The notes under the pieces: model-generated
The model's input: only the letters and a program-made list of their open reading frames with translations
Told to the model about the DNA's origin: nothing
The model's database searches: none
Made by a program: the position numbers and the translations under genes
Source of the DNA: Aphrocallistes beatrix
Lineage: Eukaryota > Porifera > Hexactinellida > Sceptrulophora > Aphrocallistidae
Length of the DNA stretch: 64,000 nucleotides
Assembly: GCA_963281255.1 (NCBI GenBank)
Contig: OY725506.1
Coordinates: 787,001-851,000, forward strand
Direction: 5' to 3'
Shown here: in pieces, positions 32,401 to 41,042 of the stretch
Position numbering within the stretch: the stretch's first letter is position 1
Layout: every line of letters starts with the position of its first letter

Positions 32401-32808
32401 TGTTTTAATAGTAAAGACAAACGCCATGAAGATTACCTCAGCCATACAAAATTCATTCGATCTCAAGTCAACATTTTCCTCACCCCCCAGCCTATCCATC
32501 TTTTGAAGCAGCGAAGAGATGACCTCTTGCACAGTGGTGCATGCCTTCACGCCCACTGACTTGTAGTGCACAGAAGGACCGAATATCTCACAATGGATGC
32601 GTAGTGGAACGACGGTTTCATCTGAGACGATGCCTATACTTTCCCCTTTGGGTCCGAAGGCACTCATTGGCTTCGAGATGTACAGTTTTCTCTGGGGGGA
32701 GGCTTTGCCTCTCTTGGGGCTGAGTATGTTGAAAGGGAGACTCAGCCGCTTCTGTTCTCTGCTCACCATCACTGAATCTTTTGCACTGAAAGTGCCAGTC
32801 AACGGCAA
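23453..32808 (-). CDS. Adaptor with RA-like domains and two WW domains
   Basis: Fifteen exons: 32808-32437, 32250-32070, 31995-31883, 31799-31721, 31629-31554, 31491-31378, 31319-31245, 31103-31039, 30808-30748, 28327-27988, 27624-27339, 27212-26932, 26330-26043, 25284-24615, 24375-23453. They sum to 3924 nt, 1307 codons plus stop, all phases compatible. Residues about 66-184 resemble a Ras-association/ubiquitin-like fold (VPLRIHCEIFGPSVHYKSVG ... WKLKLILKS); a second similar block covers about 190-250. WW1 spans W322-W345-P348 and WW2 W364-W387-P390, both with the standard 22-residue W-W gap. Each WW is split by an intron. The rest (about 395-1307) is Ser/Glu-rich and probably disordered, with a Pro-rich patch (KPPPPLPKK) and a short helical end. 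Intron 3 is only about 74 nt. I do not recognise the family; a signalling scaffold is inferred. Confidence 0.7.
26371..26516. mobile_element. Diverged hAT-like MITE, related to 8991-9110
   Basis: Begins cagtggttcccaacccctta, ends gttgaaaaccgctg, and contains tcagggggtccacaggattc, the reverse of the element at 8991. The flanking octamers cgctaata and tgccaata match at six of eight. It lies in the RA-WW gene intron between exons 12 and 13. Confidence 0.6.
27719..27888. mobile_element. Pogo/Tigger-like MITE, family A
   Basis: Inverted ends agtcaactccgcttaatag and cctattaagcgggtcgactg with TA flanks; small internal deletions relative to 19353-19540. In the RA-WW gene intron between exons 10 and 11. 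Confidence 0.8.
29092..29290. repeat. Decamer array (atgtttaaac)n
   Basis: About 17-18 units of cgtgtttaaac/atgtttaaac, with occasional ataaacgtg spacers, so the region is dense in GTTTAAAC palindromes. Inside the 28443-30119 element. Confidence 0.85.
29300..29980. repeat. 141-bp tandem repeat, four copies
   Basis: Copies start at 29300, 29441, 29769 and 29910 with the motif caacggttgacatggggttt. Spacing is exactly 141 bp once the 187-bp pogo insertion in copy 2 is removed; copy 4 is partial. Each unit contains atagatacataaagtaaaca and a mirrored ttttgtttac. Confidence 0.85.
29523..29707. mobile_element. Pogo/Tigger-like MITE, family B, inserted in a tandem repeat
   Basis: Same ends as 14997-15180 (CAGTCAGGGTCGCTTATTGT). 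It split copy 2 of the 141-bp repeat at a TA in caatttgta|cttttgtttac; copies 1 and 3 show the unoccupied site, so the exact insertion and the TA duplication are directly visible. Confidence 0.9.
30105..30213. repeat. AT-rich palindrome bounded by GCGCGC
   Basis: Left arm aagcgcgcttgttatataat and right arm attatataacaagcgcgc enclose repeated ataattatataa sequence. It would form a strong cruciform. It abuts the right end of the 28443-30119 element and may be a second, collapsed copy. Confidence 0.65.
32341..32383. repeat. (CAAA)n microsatellite
   Basis: Roughly nine acaaaca units, in intron 1 of the RA-WW gene just before exon 2. It makes a cysteine/valine-rich shadow ORF on the minus strand. 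Confidence 0.85.
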
Positions 32809-33069
32809 TAGCTAAACTTCAATGTCTAATGATGTCATATTTTAAGCCGTGGAGAGTATAAGAGAACTGAACGAATTCCTGCGATGCTACTGCTCTTGGC
32901 ATACATGGACATAATGGGGAAATTTCATGTAAAAGCAGGACACTAAAATTAGCTCAATAGACGAGTTAAAATGTCTTGGAAAACCGAATACTCATGGGGG
33001 GAGTAATAACGGCGACTCGCCGTCTAGACAAGTAAGGAAATTTTATCCCTTTTATATCTACAAGCATAC

Positions 33070-33604
33070 GAGGTATTTAAAATATTTTAGCGCATGCGCT
33101 GTTTTACTTTAGCGCATGCGCTGTTTATTTTAGCGCATGCGCTAAAACACCGTAGTGTTTCATATATTTAAAATATTTTAAATATATGAAACACTACAGT
33201 GTTTTAGCGCATGCACTAAAATGAAAACAGCGCATGCGCTAAAATATTTTAAATATATGACAAGTATGTATATTTCATATTGCATTTTGTAAAATGTCAT
33301 GGAAAGTGTTGTGTTGTGTCGTGTTGTGTCGTGTCGTGTCGTGTCGTGTCGTATCGTGTCGTGTCGTGTCGTGTCGTGTCGTGTCGTGTCGTGTCGTGTC
33401 GTGTCGTGTCGTGTCGTGTCGTGTCGTGTCGTGTCGTGTCGTGTCGTGTCGTGTCGTGTCGTGTCGTGTCGTGTCGTGTCGTGTCGTGTCGTGTCGTGTC
33501 GTGTCGTGTCGTGTCGAATATTTTAGCGCATGCGCTGTTTTCATTTTAGCGCATGCGCTAAAACACTGTAGTGTTTCATATATTTAAAATATTTTAAATA
33601 TATG
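33070..33604. mobile_element. Foldback element with (GTGTC)n array, copy 1
   Basis: The edges carry gaggtatttaaaatatttta and taaaatattttaaatatatga, with a 7-bp direct repeat agcatac on both sides. Inside are five or more palindromes TTTAGCGCATGCGCTAAA and, at 33307-33516, about 42 nearly perfect GTGTC pentamers. A shorter copy with the same unique segment (caagtatgtatatttcatat) is at 41188-41522. The long valine/cysteine and threonine/histidine ORFs here are repeat translation, not genes. Confidence 0.7.
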
Positions 33605-33920
33605 AAGCATACACGTAGATATGGAAACGAGTAAAAGTATAAATAATATTAAATCCGATAACAACATAAGTTGTACATAATTATGACAAAACATGAGTCA
33701 GATTTAAAATCTTAGAACATAAGTTACATAACTGTATTTCTATACTGAATTAATTTGTAATACTGAATTTGAACTCGTCCAAGAATAAACGAAATAATAT
33801 TTATGTTTTACAAGTCTATTGTTCAATATTCAAAATCAAAGTATTTTTATTATCAGAAAGAATATCTAGAAGATACACAAGTTTGTCTCTGTATTCCTTA
33901 TTCAGTTACCAATGCAACAA

Positions 33921-34317
33921 TGGAGATACCTAATTTACGGAATGGAACTAGGGTTGCCAACCCTCCCGGATTGGCCGGGAGTTTCCCGGAATCTCAACCA
34001 GTCTCCCGGAAATTAGCAAATCCAATCCGGGAGGTTTTATCGTAAATCTCAGCAGAAGTATACATTCAAGCAGCAGAAATAGAGAAGGAGCACTCTAAAC
34101 CTTTTTTAGTTAGTTTGCTTTATTACTGGATTATTAAACTTAGGCCTATAAATCGTTGTTTTCTGTTTCTAAGCAGCTCCCACGATTGCCCCCTCCCCTG
34201 AAAACAAATATCTCCCGGAATCAAAATGAGTCGAGTTGGCAACCCTAAATGGAACGGAACCGTTCCGTCAAGTTTACCCGGAATGGTTCCGTTTCATTCC
34301 GTAAATTAGGTATGTCC
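33921..34317. mobile_element. hAT-like MITE of the 455-733 family, split by another MITE
   Basis: Ends tggagatacctaatttacgg and ccgtaaattaggtatgtcc, flanked by tgcaacaa (33913-33920) and tgcaataa (34318-34325), seven of eight matching. A second element (33949-34247) has inserted into it. Confidence 0.7.
33949..34247. mobile_element. Nested hAT-like MITE with TAGGGTTGCCAAC ends
   Basis: Inverted ends tagggttgccaac and gttggcaacccta, with an exact 8-bp duplication aatggaac at 33941-33948 and 34248-34255. The interior is rich in cccggaat/ttcccgg. Confidence 0.8.
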
Positions 34318-34397
34318 TGCAATAATGACCATTGGCATCGTGCCACTAGCCACGTACTGTATAATAGTAATTAGGCAGACTGTTGTAGTCTTCTGTT

Positions 34398-34513
34398 GGG
34401 CGTCTAATTTACGGGATGGGACGGGATCCCGTCCCGGAAATTAGGTATCTTAACCCGTCCCGTCCCGGAAAATAGGTACTTTTTCTGTCCCATCCCGGAA
34501 ATTAGGCATGCCC
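34398..34513. mobile_element. hAT-like MITE of the 455-733 family
   Basis: Ends gggcgtctaatttacgggat and cccggaaattaggcatgccc; flanks cttctgtt and cctctgtt match at seven of eight. It has two and a half units of the internal tandem motif expanded at 455-733. Confidence 0.75.
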
Positions 34514-34872
34514 CCTCTGTTGGAGGATAATATAGAATTAGAAACCCTTCTATTTAAATATTTCCATTTTTGGCGAGGTGAACATTATTCCCTATAAAAA
34601 ATATTTTCTCTTGGGGGGAGGTAAATTATGCATGCAATTCTTTTAATGGACTTAGTCATAGTAGATCCTTATACTCGTACCCTGAGGTCCTCAGACTTCA
34701 CAAGAACATTCCAACTCAGCAGATCGAGTTCCACCTCAATCTTGACTGACACATGATCTCTTGCTAGTCGTTCGATGAGAATAATATTCCTTACATGATG
34801 ACTCTTACAAAGTGGCTATGCAATAGCTATAAGAACCTTCAATTTCACTAAATACTCACTCGAGCTTTTGAA

Positions 34873-36198
34873 ATGGGACAGGACCATGCTGAATTTTCAC
34901 CGTTAGGTAGATTTCTTCACTTCACACTCATCCCCTTCTTGCTGACTACTGGCACGCCGGTATTCCTCTTCTTCCTCACCTACACCTTAATCCATTTGGA
35001 CGGATCGTTCCCCTCGCTACTCGAGCACATTCACTCCAAAGGCCTCTTCGGCCTCATTCAGGAGTTTTGGCTCCCGCGTATCTTTGGCACGGTTCTAGCA
35101 TGGAAAGTATTCTTCTTATTCACCATTCTTCAACTCGTTCTGATGCGTTTCGTGCCTGGTAAACCCTACCAAGCGCCCATGCACAGGAGTGGACACATCC
35201 CTCGCTATGTTGATAACGGCCTGTCTTCCTATGTCATAACCTGCGTTTTATTTTTCGTGTGCACTTATGGACTTAAATTATTCTCTCCAACCCTCTTATT
35301 TGATATCTACGAGGAGTTGTTCTTCACACTGAATTTTCTTGCGTTGGTCTTTTGCCTTTTTCTCTATTTCAAAGGATTCCTTTTCCCCAGCTCAACCGAA
35401 TGCGGAACCACTGGCAATTTCATTTTTGATTATTACTGGGGCACCGAACTCTACCCACGAATATTCGGCTGGGATGTAAAAGTGTATACGAATTCTCGAT
35501 TCGGACTAATGTTCTGGCAAATGATGATATTCTCTGCCATGGCGAAGCAATACGAGGTTGAGGGCTTTATAGCCGACTCAATGTGGGTGTGTGGGATGCT
35601 ACAAACGATGTACCTGTTCAAGTTCTACTTGTGGGAGGAGGGATATTTCAAATCGACAGACATCGTAGTGGATAGGGCGGGCTTCTACCTATGCTGGGGT
35701 TGTTTGACATTTATTTTTGTCATTTTCAACTGCACACATTGTTTTTTCGTCACACATCCTATTCACCTGGGCCTACCCACAGCAATTATAATGCTGATAT
35801 CAGGAATTGCCTCCATCTGGATCACCTATTGGATCGATCAGCAGAAAGTGATAGTCAGAGAGAAAAAGGGGAAATGTTTGATTTTCGGGCAGAAGCCTGA
35901 TCTCATTTTGGCCAAGTACGAAACAACGAATGGAGAAGAGAAGACAAGCATCTTACTGTGCAACGGATTCTGGGGTATCAGTCGTCAATTTCACTATATC
36001 CCTGAGCTGTTAGCTGGCTTGATATGGTCCCTGCCTGGACTCACTCACCCATACCCATACATCTACATCGTTATCCTTTTCATGATAATAGCACACAGAT
36101 CGTTCAGGGATGAATGGAAGTGCTCAGAGAAGTATGGGAAATACTGGGATCAGTACTGTAAGAAGGTCCCCTACAGGGTTATCCCCTACCTCCTGTAG
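34873..36198 (+). CDS. DHCR7: 7-dehydrocholesterol reductase
   Basis: 441 residues, intronless, polytopic ER membrane protein of the ERG4/ERG24 sterol reductase family. It would reduce the delta-7 double bond of 7-dehydrocholesterol with NADPH, the last step of one branch of cholesterol synthesis. The C-terminal signature is clear: LLCNGFWGISRQFHYIPEL from about residue 361, HRSFRDEWKCSEKYGKYWDQY around 405-425, and the terminal VPYRVIPYLL. The central part (DYYWGTELYPRIFGWDVK, MAKQYE, then FYLWEEGYF) matches DHCR7 better than lamin B receptor or TM7SF2, which also lack the closer end match. Nine or so hydrophobic helices are visible. It is slightly shorter than human (475 aa) at the N-terminus. 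The start has an A at -3 (gaaATGG). It diverges from the RA-WW gene across a MITE-filled 2-kb spacer. Confidence 0.9.
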   Translation: MGQDHAEFSPLGRFLHFTLIPFLLTTGTPVFLFFLTYTLIHLDGSFPSLLEHIHSKGLFGLIQEFWLPRIFGTVLAWKVFFLFTILQLVLMRFVPGKPYQAPMHRSGHIPRYVDNGLSSYVITCVLFFVCTYGLKLFSPTLLFDIYEELFFTLNFLALVFCLFLYFKGFLFPSSTECGTTGNFIFDYYWGTELYPRIFGWDVKVYTNSRFGLMFWQMMIFSAMAKQYEVEGFIADSMWVCGMLQTMYLFKFYLWEEGYFKSTDIVVDRAGFYLCWGCLTFIFVIFNCTHCFFVTHPIHLGLPTAIIMLISGIASIWITYWIDQQKVIVREKKGKCLIFGQKPDLILAKYETTNGEEKTSILLCNGFWGISRQFHYIPELLAGLIWSLPGLTHPYPYIYIVILFMIIAHRSFRDEWKCSEKYGKYWDQYCKKVPYRVIPYLL

Positions 36199-36656
36199 CT
36201 AGTGACAAACTGCCGTAGTTAGTGTGTTTGAGTAGTATTTGTATTCGTAGCGAGGATTAGTCAGTCAGAATTAGTTAGTGAGAATTAGTTACTTGTTTAT
36301 ACTTTTTTAAATTAATACTTGTGGAGATAGTAAAGAATAGTGAGGCCTTAGGAACATTTTTCCGTGGTCCCGGGCCTATTTTTCAATTAAAATTTTGGTC
36401 CCAGCATTAGTTCAGGATTCAGGAGACAGTGCTAAATAAGATTTATTACAACGTATTTTAAAAAGCTTGCTTGGGGACAGGAAACTTGAGGGTTGGGGGG
36501 GACTGGAACACAGCTGACTCTGATATTCTCTTAATTCGTTACAAAATAATCTTAGTTTACTATCATAGATACAGTAGCCAACTCCTACCATGATATTTAT
36601 CATGTTTCACCATTGAATGCATAGTTCTATTCAATTGTGTCTGCTTATTAGGAAGA

Positions 36657-37100
36657 ATGGCTTTGCGGATGCGATTAATGCTGAAAGGATGCAAGAATCG
36701 TCCTTTCTTCGACATTGTGGTCGCTCGCAATAGGCGCATGAAGAAGAGAGACTATGCATTTGTGGAGCAGCTGGGATTTTACGACCCATTACAGAATTCA
36801 TTAGGCTCGAAAGTGGTTGGACTAGATGTACGGCGCATTCGCCACTGGTTGGGCGTGGGGGTGGAGCTAACGCCAGGAGTGGCACACTTGCTTGGACTGT
36901 CTGGCATTGCGCCTGTCTACCCGCCTTCTCTAACCTTGGCCAAGAAGAGGAGAGAGAAAAGAGCCGAGCTAGAAAAGAAACAACAAGAAAGGGAAATGAA
37001 AGAAAAGGCTGAGAAAGAGAAAGTTATGAAGGAGGAAGAAAAGGTGGACAGCGAAGTACAACCCGAAACTCAAGACTCGGACCCCGACTCTATTCTGTAG
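36657..37100 (+). CDS. MRPS16: Mitochondrial ribosomal protein bS16m
   Basis: 147 residues (human MRPS16 is 137). The bacterial-type S16 domain covers residues 1-95: RLMLKGCKNRPFFDIVVARN, RDYAFVEQLGFYDP, then VRRIRHWLGVGVELTPGVAHLLGLSG. A Lys/Glu-rich helical tail follows. It is a small-subunit protein of the mitochondrial ribosome. Its N-terminus (ALRMRLMLKG) is basic and may act as targeting signal. The sequence tattag just before the ATG could be a 3' splice site of a 5' UTR intron. A polyadenylation signal, aataaa, is at 37185-37190. Confidence 0.93.
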   Translation: MALRMRLMLKGCKNRPFFDIVVARNRRMKKRDYAFVEQLGFYDPLQNSLGSKVVGLDVRRIRHWLGVGVELTPGVAHLLGLSGIAPVYPPSLTLAKKRREKRAELEKKQQEREMKEKAEKEKVMKEEEKVDSEVQPETQDSDPDSIL

Positions 37101-37184
37101 GATAGGCAATCTATTTATGATCATTTCACTAATTTTGTAGGTTTCGAAAAATTTTACATTAGCATAAGATTTAATAGCAATTAG

Positions 37185-37190
37185 AATAAA
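37185..37190 (+). promoter_or_regulatory. Polyadenylation signal of MRPS16
   Basis: AATAAA 85 bp after the stop codon of the S16 gene, the only such hexamer close downstream. Confidence 0.5.
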
Positions 37191-37818
37191 AATGTAAATG
37201 ATAGAAATTCAAAAGCTGAAGTTAAAACAAATATAAATATCTGCGCGAAATGAAGATATTTAGACAAGAACGCCTCTAGAGAGTGAAATGGGCCAATAAA
37301 CAATAATTATACTGAGCGAGATAACAATGTCATCACACGTTTCGATTTTCGTTTTACTTCAGAAACGTCATTTTCGTTTTACTTCAGAAACGTCGTAATT
37401 GGAGAATTTACCTATATTGTGCTCAGCTATAGATATATGCTAGTTAATATTATTTAAATGTTTTCTATTTAATTATAGTAAATTAAATCTCGTCATTCGC
37501 GTATCTGTGCGGTGTAACTTACCCATCAGCCAATGTAACCACCCAACCCTTACCCTTACAACGAAATGTATTTATTTTAATAGTACAAGAATACTTATGT
37601 AGCAAACTACGCATGTTATTATGCCTAAACGTGGAAACACCAACGACCTTATCTTGACTTAAGACTTTGACTTAGGGGTTGACTACTTAAAACTTCTGAT
37701 TGCTTAGTTGTTCTGAGTATTACGAACTGTTGTCAGGAGTATTAAGCTGACTTACGAACTTTTCACTTACTACGTATCTTAGGGGAGAATGAATGAAGTA
37801 ACTACAGACGTGTTTCTA

Positions 37819-38859
37819 CTAGTACGGTTTGTATCTAGCTCTTCCACCTCTTCCTCCACGGCCCCCTTCAACCTTATACGATTGATATCCGCCTGCATCC
37901 CCGCCGCTATAGCCAGGTGCTCCTCCCCCACTTCCACCCCCGCCCCCGCCACTTCCTCCGCCGTGTCCGTACCCGTACCCGTATTCATACCCACCGGATG
38001 GGGGGGCGGTATAGTCACCATAATTCTGTCCCTGTCCGCCGTAGCTCCTCGTGTCGTAGCCGCCTGAGGGTGGGCCTTGGCTGGGGGGAGCACCGTATCC
38101 TCCCCCGTACCCCTTGGATGGGTTGTTGTAGCCGTTGTAGTCCGGGGTGCTCTGTAGGTAAGAGGGCACTCTAGGGTACTCCGGGTAATCCATACCCCCG
38201 CCCCCACTACCCCCACCCCCACCGCTACCGCCCCCACCGCCGTAGTAGCCGGAACTGGAATGCATGGGGCCCGGTGCACCGCCATAATGGGGACCGCCAC
38301 CGCCTGGCTGTCGAGGCGTGCGTTGTCCTGCTTTGCTCACTCGACACTTGTGGCCGTTCTCTCTCAGATCAAAAGATCCGTCGACAATCACTTTATCGAC
38401 GCTGTCGTAATCCTTGAACGTGATGAACCCGAACCCTCGGAACACGGAGTCCTTGTAGATCAGTTCTATGTCACTGATTGAGCCGTAGTAGCTGAAGAAG
38501 TCTCTCAATTCTTTCTCAGTGATATCGTTGGGGAGTCCGCCGATGAAAACCTTATTCGTCTTGGAGTGAGCTTGTGGGTTGTTGGCTTCTTTCGGGATTG
38601 CGCGCTTCACTTCAACTTCTCGGTCGTCGATGTTAATCGGGCGGGCGTCTAGGACCCTCTCAACGGAGGAGGCGGATTTGAATGTGACAAAACCAAAGCC
38701 TCGGCTTCGATTGCTCTCCGGGTCGCGTAGTACAATCGAGTCAGTTATCTCTCCGTAGGGCGCGAAAGCTTTTCTGAATCCATCGTCTGTCGTGTGGATA
38801 CTCACGCCCCCGACAAAAATCTTGGAGTGTCTGCTCTCAATTCCTTCTCCAACCGACAT
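37819..38859 (-). CDS. hnRNP A/B-D type protein, two RRMs plus Gly-rich tail
   Basis: 346 residues, intronless. RRM1 has RNP2 KIFVGG (13-18) and RNP1 RGFGFVTF (53-60); RRM2 has RNP2 KVFIGG (103-108) and RNP1 RGFGFITF (141-148). The linker EVEVKRAIPKE is typical of the hnRNP A/B and D families. From about 185 onward it is Gly/Tyr/Ser-rich with YGG, SGGYD and GYGYG motifs, a likely phase-separating prion-like tail. It ends RARYKPY, like the terminal YKPY of hnRNP D/AB, which is a transportin-type nuclear localisation signal. Roles expected: nuclear pre-mRNA packaging, splicing and mRNA stability. It is one of two tandem paralogues (the other starts at 39964). Confidence 0.92.
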   Translation of the reverse strand: MSVGEGIESRHSKIFVGGVSIHTTDDGFRKAFAPYGEITDSIVLRDPESNRSRGFGFVTFKSASSVERVLDARPINIDDREVEVKRAIPKEANNPQAHSKTNKVFIGGLPNDITEKELRDFFSYYGSISDIELIYKDSVFRGFGFITFKDYDSVDKVIVDGSFDLRENGHKCRVSKAGQRTPRQPGGGGPHYGGAPGPMHSSSGYYGGGGGSGGGGGSGGGGMDYPEYPRVPSYLQSTPDYNGYNNPSKGYGGGYGAPPSQGPPSGGYDTRSYGGQGQNYGDYTAPPSGGYEYGYGYGHGGGSGGGGGGSGGGAPGYSGGDAGGYQSYKVEGGRGGRGGRARYKPY

Positions 38860-39193
38860 TTCACTAATTGTACTCGAGTTTCAAGTCGATTGGATTATCC
38901 TGCTAAATTGACGTATACCTAACTTAGATTACGAAAAGTGTATACAATCATACTTCAATTACTAAATAGCTTATTTGTAAGGGGGGAAGCTGGATACAGA
39001 TGCAACAGCTACCCTGATATCTATTCACCTACCTTCTACCCTGATAATACTATCTAGTACTATCTAATCAAACTGCAAAGCTCGAAGGTTACTAACTAAT
39101 TTCAAACTCAGTGTCCACAACTATAGACTAATCTAAATAGCGTTCTGAGGATGGGAGAGGGATGGCACGGGTGTAGAATTATTGCGCACCTAA

Positions 39194-39964
39194 CTAGTAG
39201 GGACGGTAACGTCCGCGGGACGAGGAATACAAAGAGCTGGAAGTGGCTCCTCTCGCATGGGCACTTGTACCGAAATGACTGAACCTATCGTAGCTGGCCG
39301 CCCCGTACGCCATGTTCATGTAGTACATGTCTAGAGGATTGGGGTCGTAGCTGTAATATTGGCTTAGAGGGGCGTATGGCGTTGCTGCACGAGCAACGGG
39401 AGTCTGGTTAACCTTAGAAAACTTAGGTTCCGCTTTCTTGACGGTGCACGGCTTACCGTTGATGGTGTGTGACTGCTCGATGACGATCTTGTCCACGATA
39501 TCCTCGCTGCCCATCGTCACGAAACAAAAGCCGCGGAAATCCTGCGTCTCTTTGTCGTAGATCAACTGCACTTCATCCACACTCCCGTACTGCTTGAAGA
39601 AGTCGCGCACATCGTCCGAAGCTACATCTTTTGCTAGTCCGCCAACGAAGAGCTTCTTCGTTTTGGTGTGTGCAGTGGGGGACATTTCTTCTCGGGGGAT
39701 CGCTCGCTTGACCTCGACCTCTTTGCCGTCTATGTTGAAAGGGCGTTTCTCGAGGAGCTCGTCTACTCTTTCTGGTTTGTCGAAGGTTACAAATCCGAAT
39801 CCTTTCGAGCGATTAGACATTTGATCGCGGATGATAACGGAGTCGACCACTTTGCCATAGGATTCGAAATAGTCTTTGAACGTTTCATCGCTCGTAGTGA
39901 TGGAAATGCCACCTACGAACACCTTACAGAGCTGTGATCCGGGATCTCGTTGCGCAGAAGCCAT
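39194..39964 (-). CDS. hnRNP A/B-D type protein, short-tailed paralogue
   Basis: 256 residues, intronless. RRM1: RNP2 KVFVGG (14-19), RNP1 KGFGFVTF (54-61). RRM2: RNP2 KLFVGG (104-109), RNP1 RGFCFVTM (144-151), with cysteine for the usual glycine/alanine. The inter-RRM linker EVEVKRAIPREE matches its neighbour. The tail is only about 65 residues and Tyr/Ser-rich (PLSQYYSYDPNP, YYMNMAYGAAS), not Gly-rich, but ends SRGRYRPY, again a PY-type nuclear import end. The two genes lie 335 bp apart in the same direction and look like an old tandem duplication with diverged tails. Confidence 0.9.
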   Translation of the reverse strand: MASAQRDPGSQLCKVFVGGISITTSDETFKDYFESYGKVVDSVIIRDQMSNRSKGFGFVTFDKPERVDELLEKRPFNIDGKEVEVKRAIPREEMSPTAHTKTKKLFVGGLAKDVASDDVRDFFKQYGSVDEVQLIYDKETQDFRGFCFVTMGSEDIVDKIVIEQSHTINGKPCTVKKAEPKFSKVNQTPVARAATPYAPLSQYYSYDPNPLDMYYMNMAYGAASYDRFSHFGTSAHARGATSSSLYSSSRGRYRPY

Positions 39965-40702
39965 TTGGAAATAAATGAGAATACGAGATTAGTTATAGCA
40001 GAAAAGTACTGGATTGAGACTACTCAAGTGAATGATAGTTGCAGAGTAAGGGTTTTTTACAATGCCTACTGCGCGTTCTTTGTTCTGTATTGTCTTGCAA
40101 GGATACTATGAATTCTTACAAGACAATGTGTAGCTTGCGTGAATTGATAATGATATCACAGTACTGTAATACTGACAATACTAATAGAGGTATACCCCAG
40201 AGTTCCAATGCCATTGGGAGTGTCACAGTATCTTGTTTACGTTGTGGGAATGTCAATCGGGAAAGTGGGTTCGTACCGTATTTTGGAGGTGCGTATTTAG
40301 AGGTTTCCTGTAGATCACAATGCTCTGTGGATTCTTGGGTATTTAGTGTATACATTGACAATCATCTGTTTGTTTCTCCCTTGCGAACTGAGATGAATTA
40401 TTTCATATCGCGATTCTTCATTGACACGTCTGCCTAACTAATATAATTAGCACAAATCAACGATCGGAAATATGATCGAGATCGCCGATCATAGTTCCAT
40501 CTAGAATCGTGATTGAAATCTTATTTCTCATGAACGACTGATTCCTAGTAACAGGACAATTATGCGCTGATATGAAGAGTAGAATAATTTTTAATTTGAA
40601 CCTAAGTTGACTAATTCATGAATTATCAATGAATTACTCAAAATTTGAAACTAAAATAATTGATATTTCGCTTAGGGACTGAGCAATGTTAAAGGTATAT
40701 AA

Positions 40703-40857
40703 CAGGGCTGTCCAACTATATTTACTTCGGGCCGCAACTGCTTCATACCATTTAGTGGCGGGCCGCAATACAGGGGCGTGCACTCGAGATGGGTATGGAT
40801 AGAGGCATTTTGGACGGAACGTGGGCCGCAACGCGGGCCGCCTGTTGGACAGCGCTG
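40703..40857. mobile_element. hAT-like MITE, 155 bp
   Basis: Ends cagggctgtccaac and gttggacagcgctg; exact 8-bp duplication gtatataa at 40695-40702 and 40858-40865. The interior repeats a gggccgcaa motif. It lies in the divergent spacer between the short hnRNP gene and CEP89. Confidence 0.85.
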
Positions 40858-41042
40858 GTATATAACATGAGCAACCTTTTAACCACTTTTGGGTATAGAA
40901 TCTGCACTAATGTTTGAAATTTTGAATAATTAATAATTCTTAATCATCTTTCAATGAATTAGTCAACTTAGATTTGAACTGATTCAGGGAAAATATTTTT
41001 CCCAAAGATGGGATTGAATTCTAAATTTATATTTTAGCCTCC

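Noticed and set aside
33275-33587. Long ORFs of repeated VVSCR or RHDTT residues (also at 41234-41526)
   Set aside because: Translation of the GTGTC pentamer array; five-base periodicity keeps all frames open without coding meaning.
36631-36885. 84-codon minus ORF over MRPS16
   Set aside because: Shadow of the S16 gene.
40039-40437. 132-codon + strand ORF between hnRNP and CEP89
   Set aside because: Composition and length fit chance; no domain, splice sites or homologue recognised.
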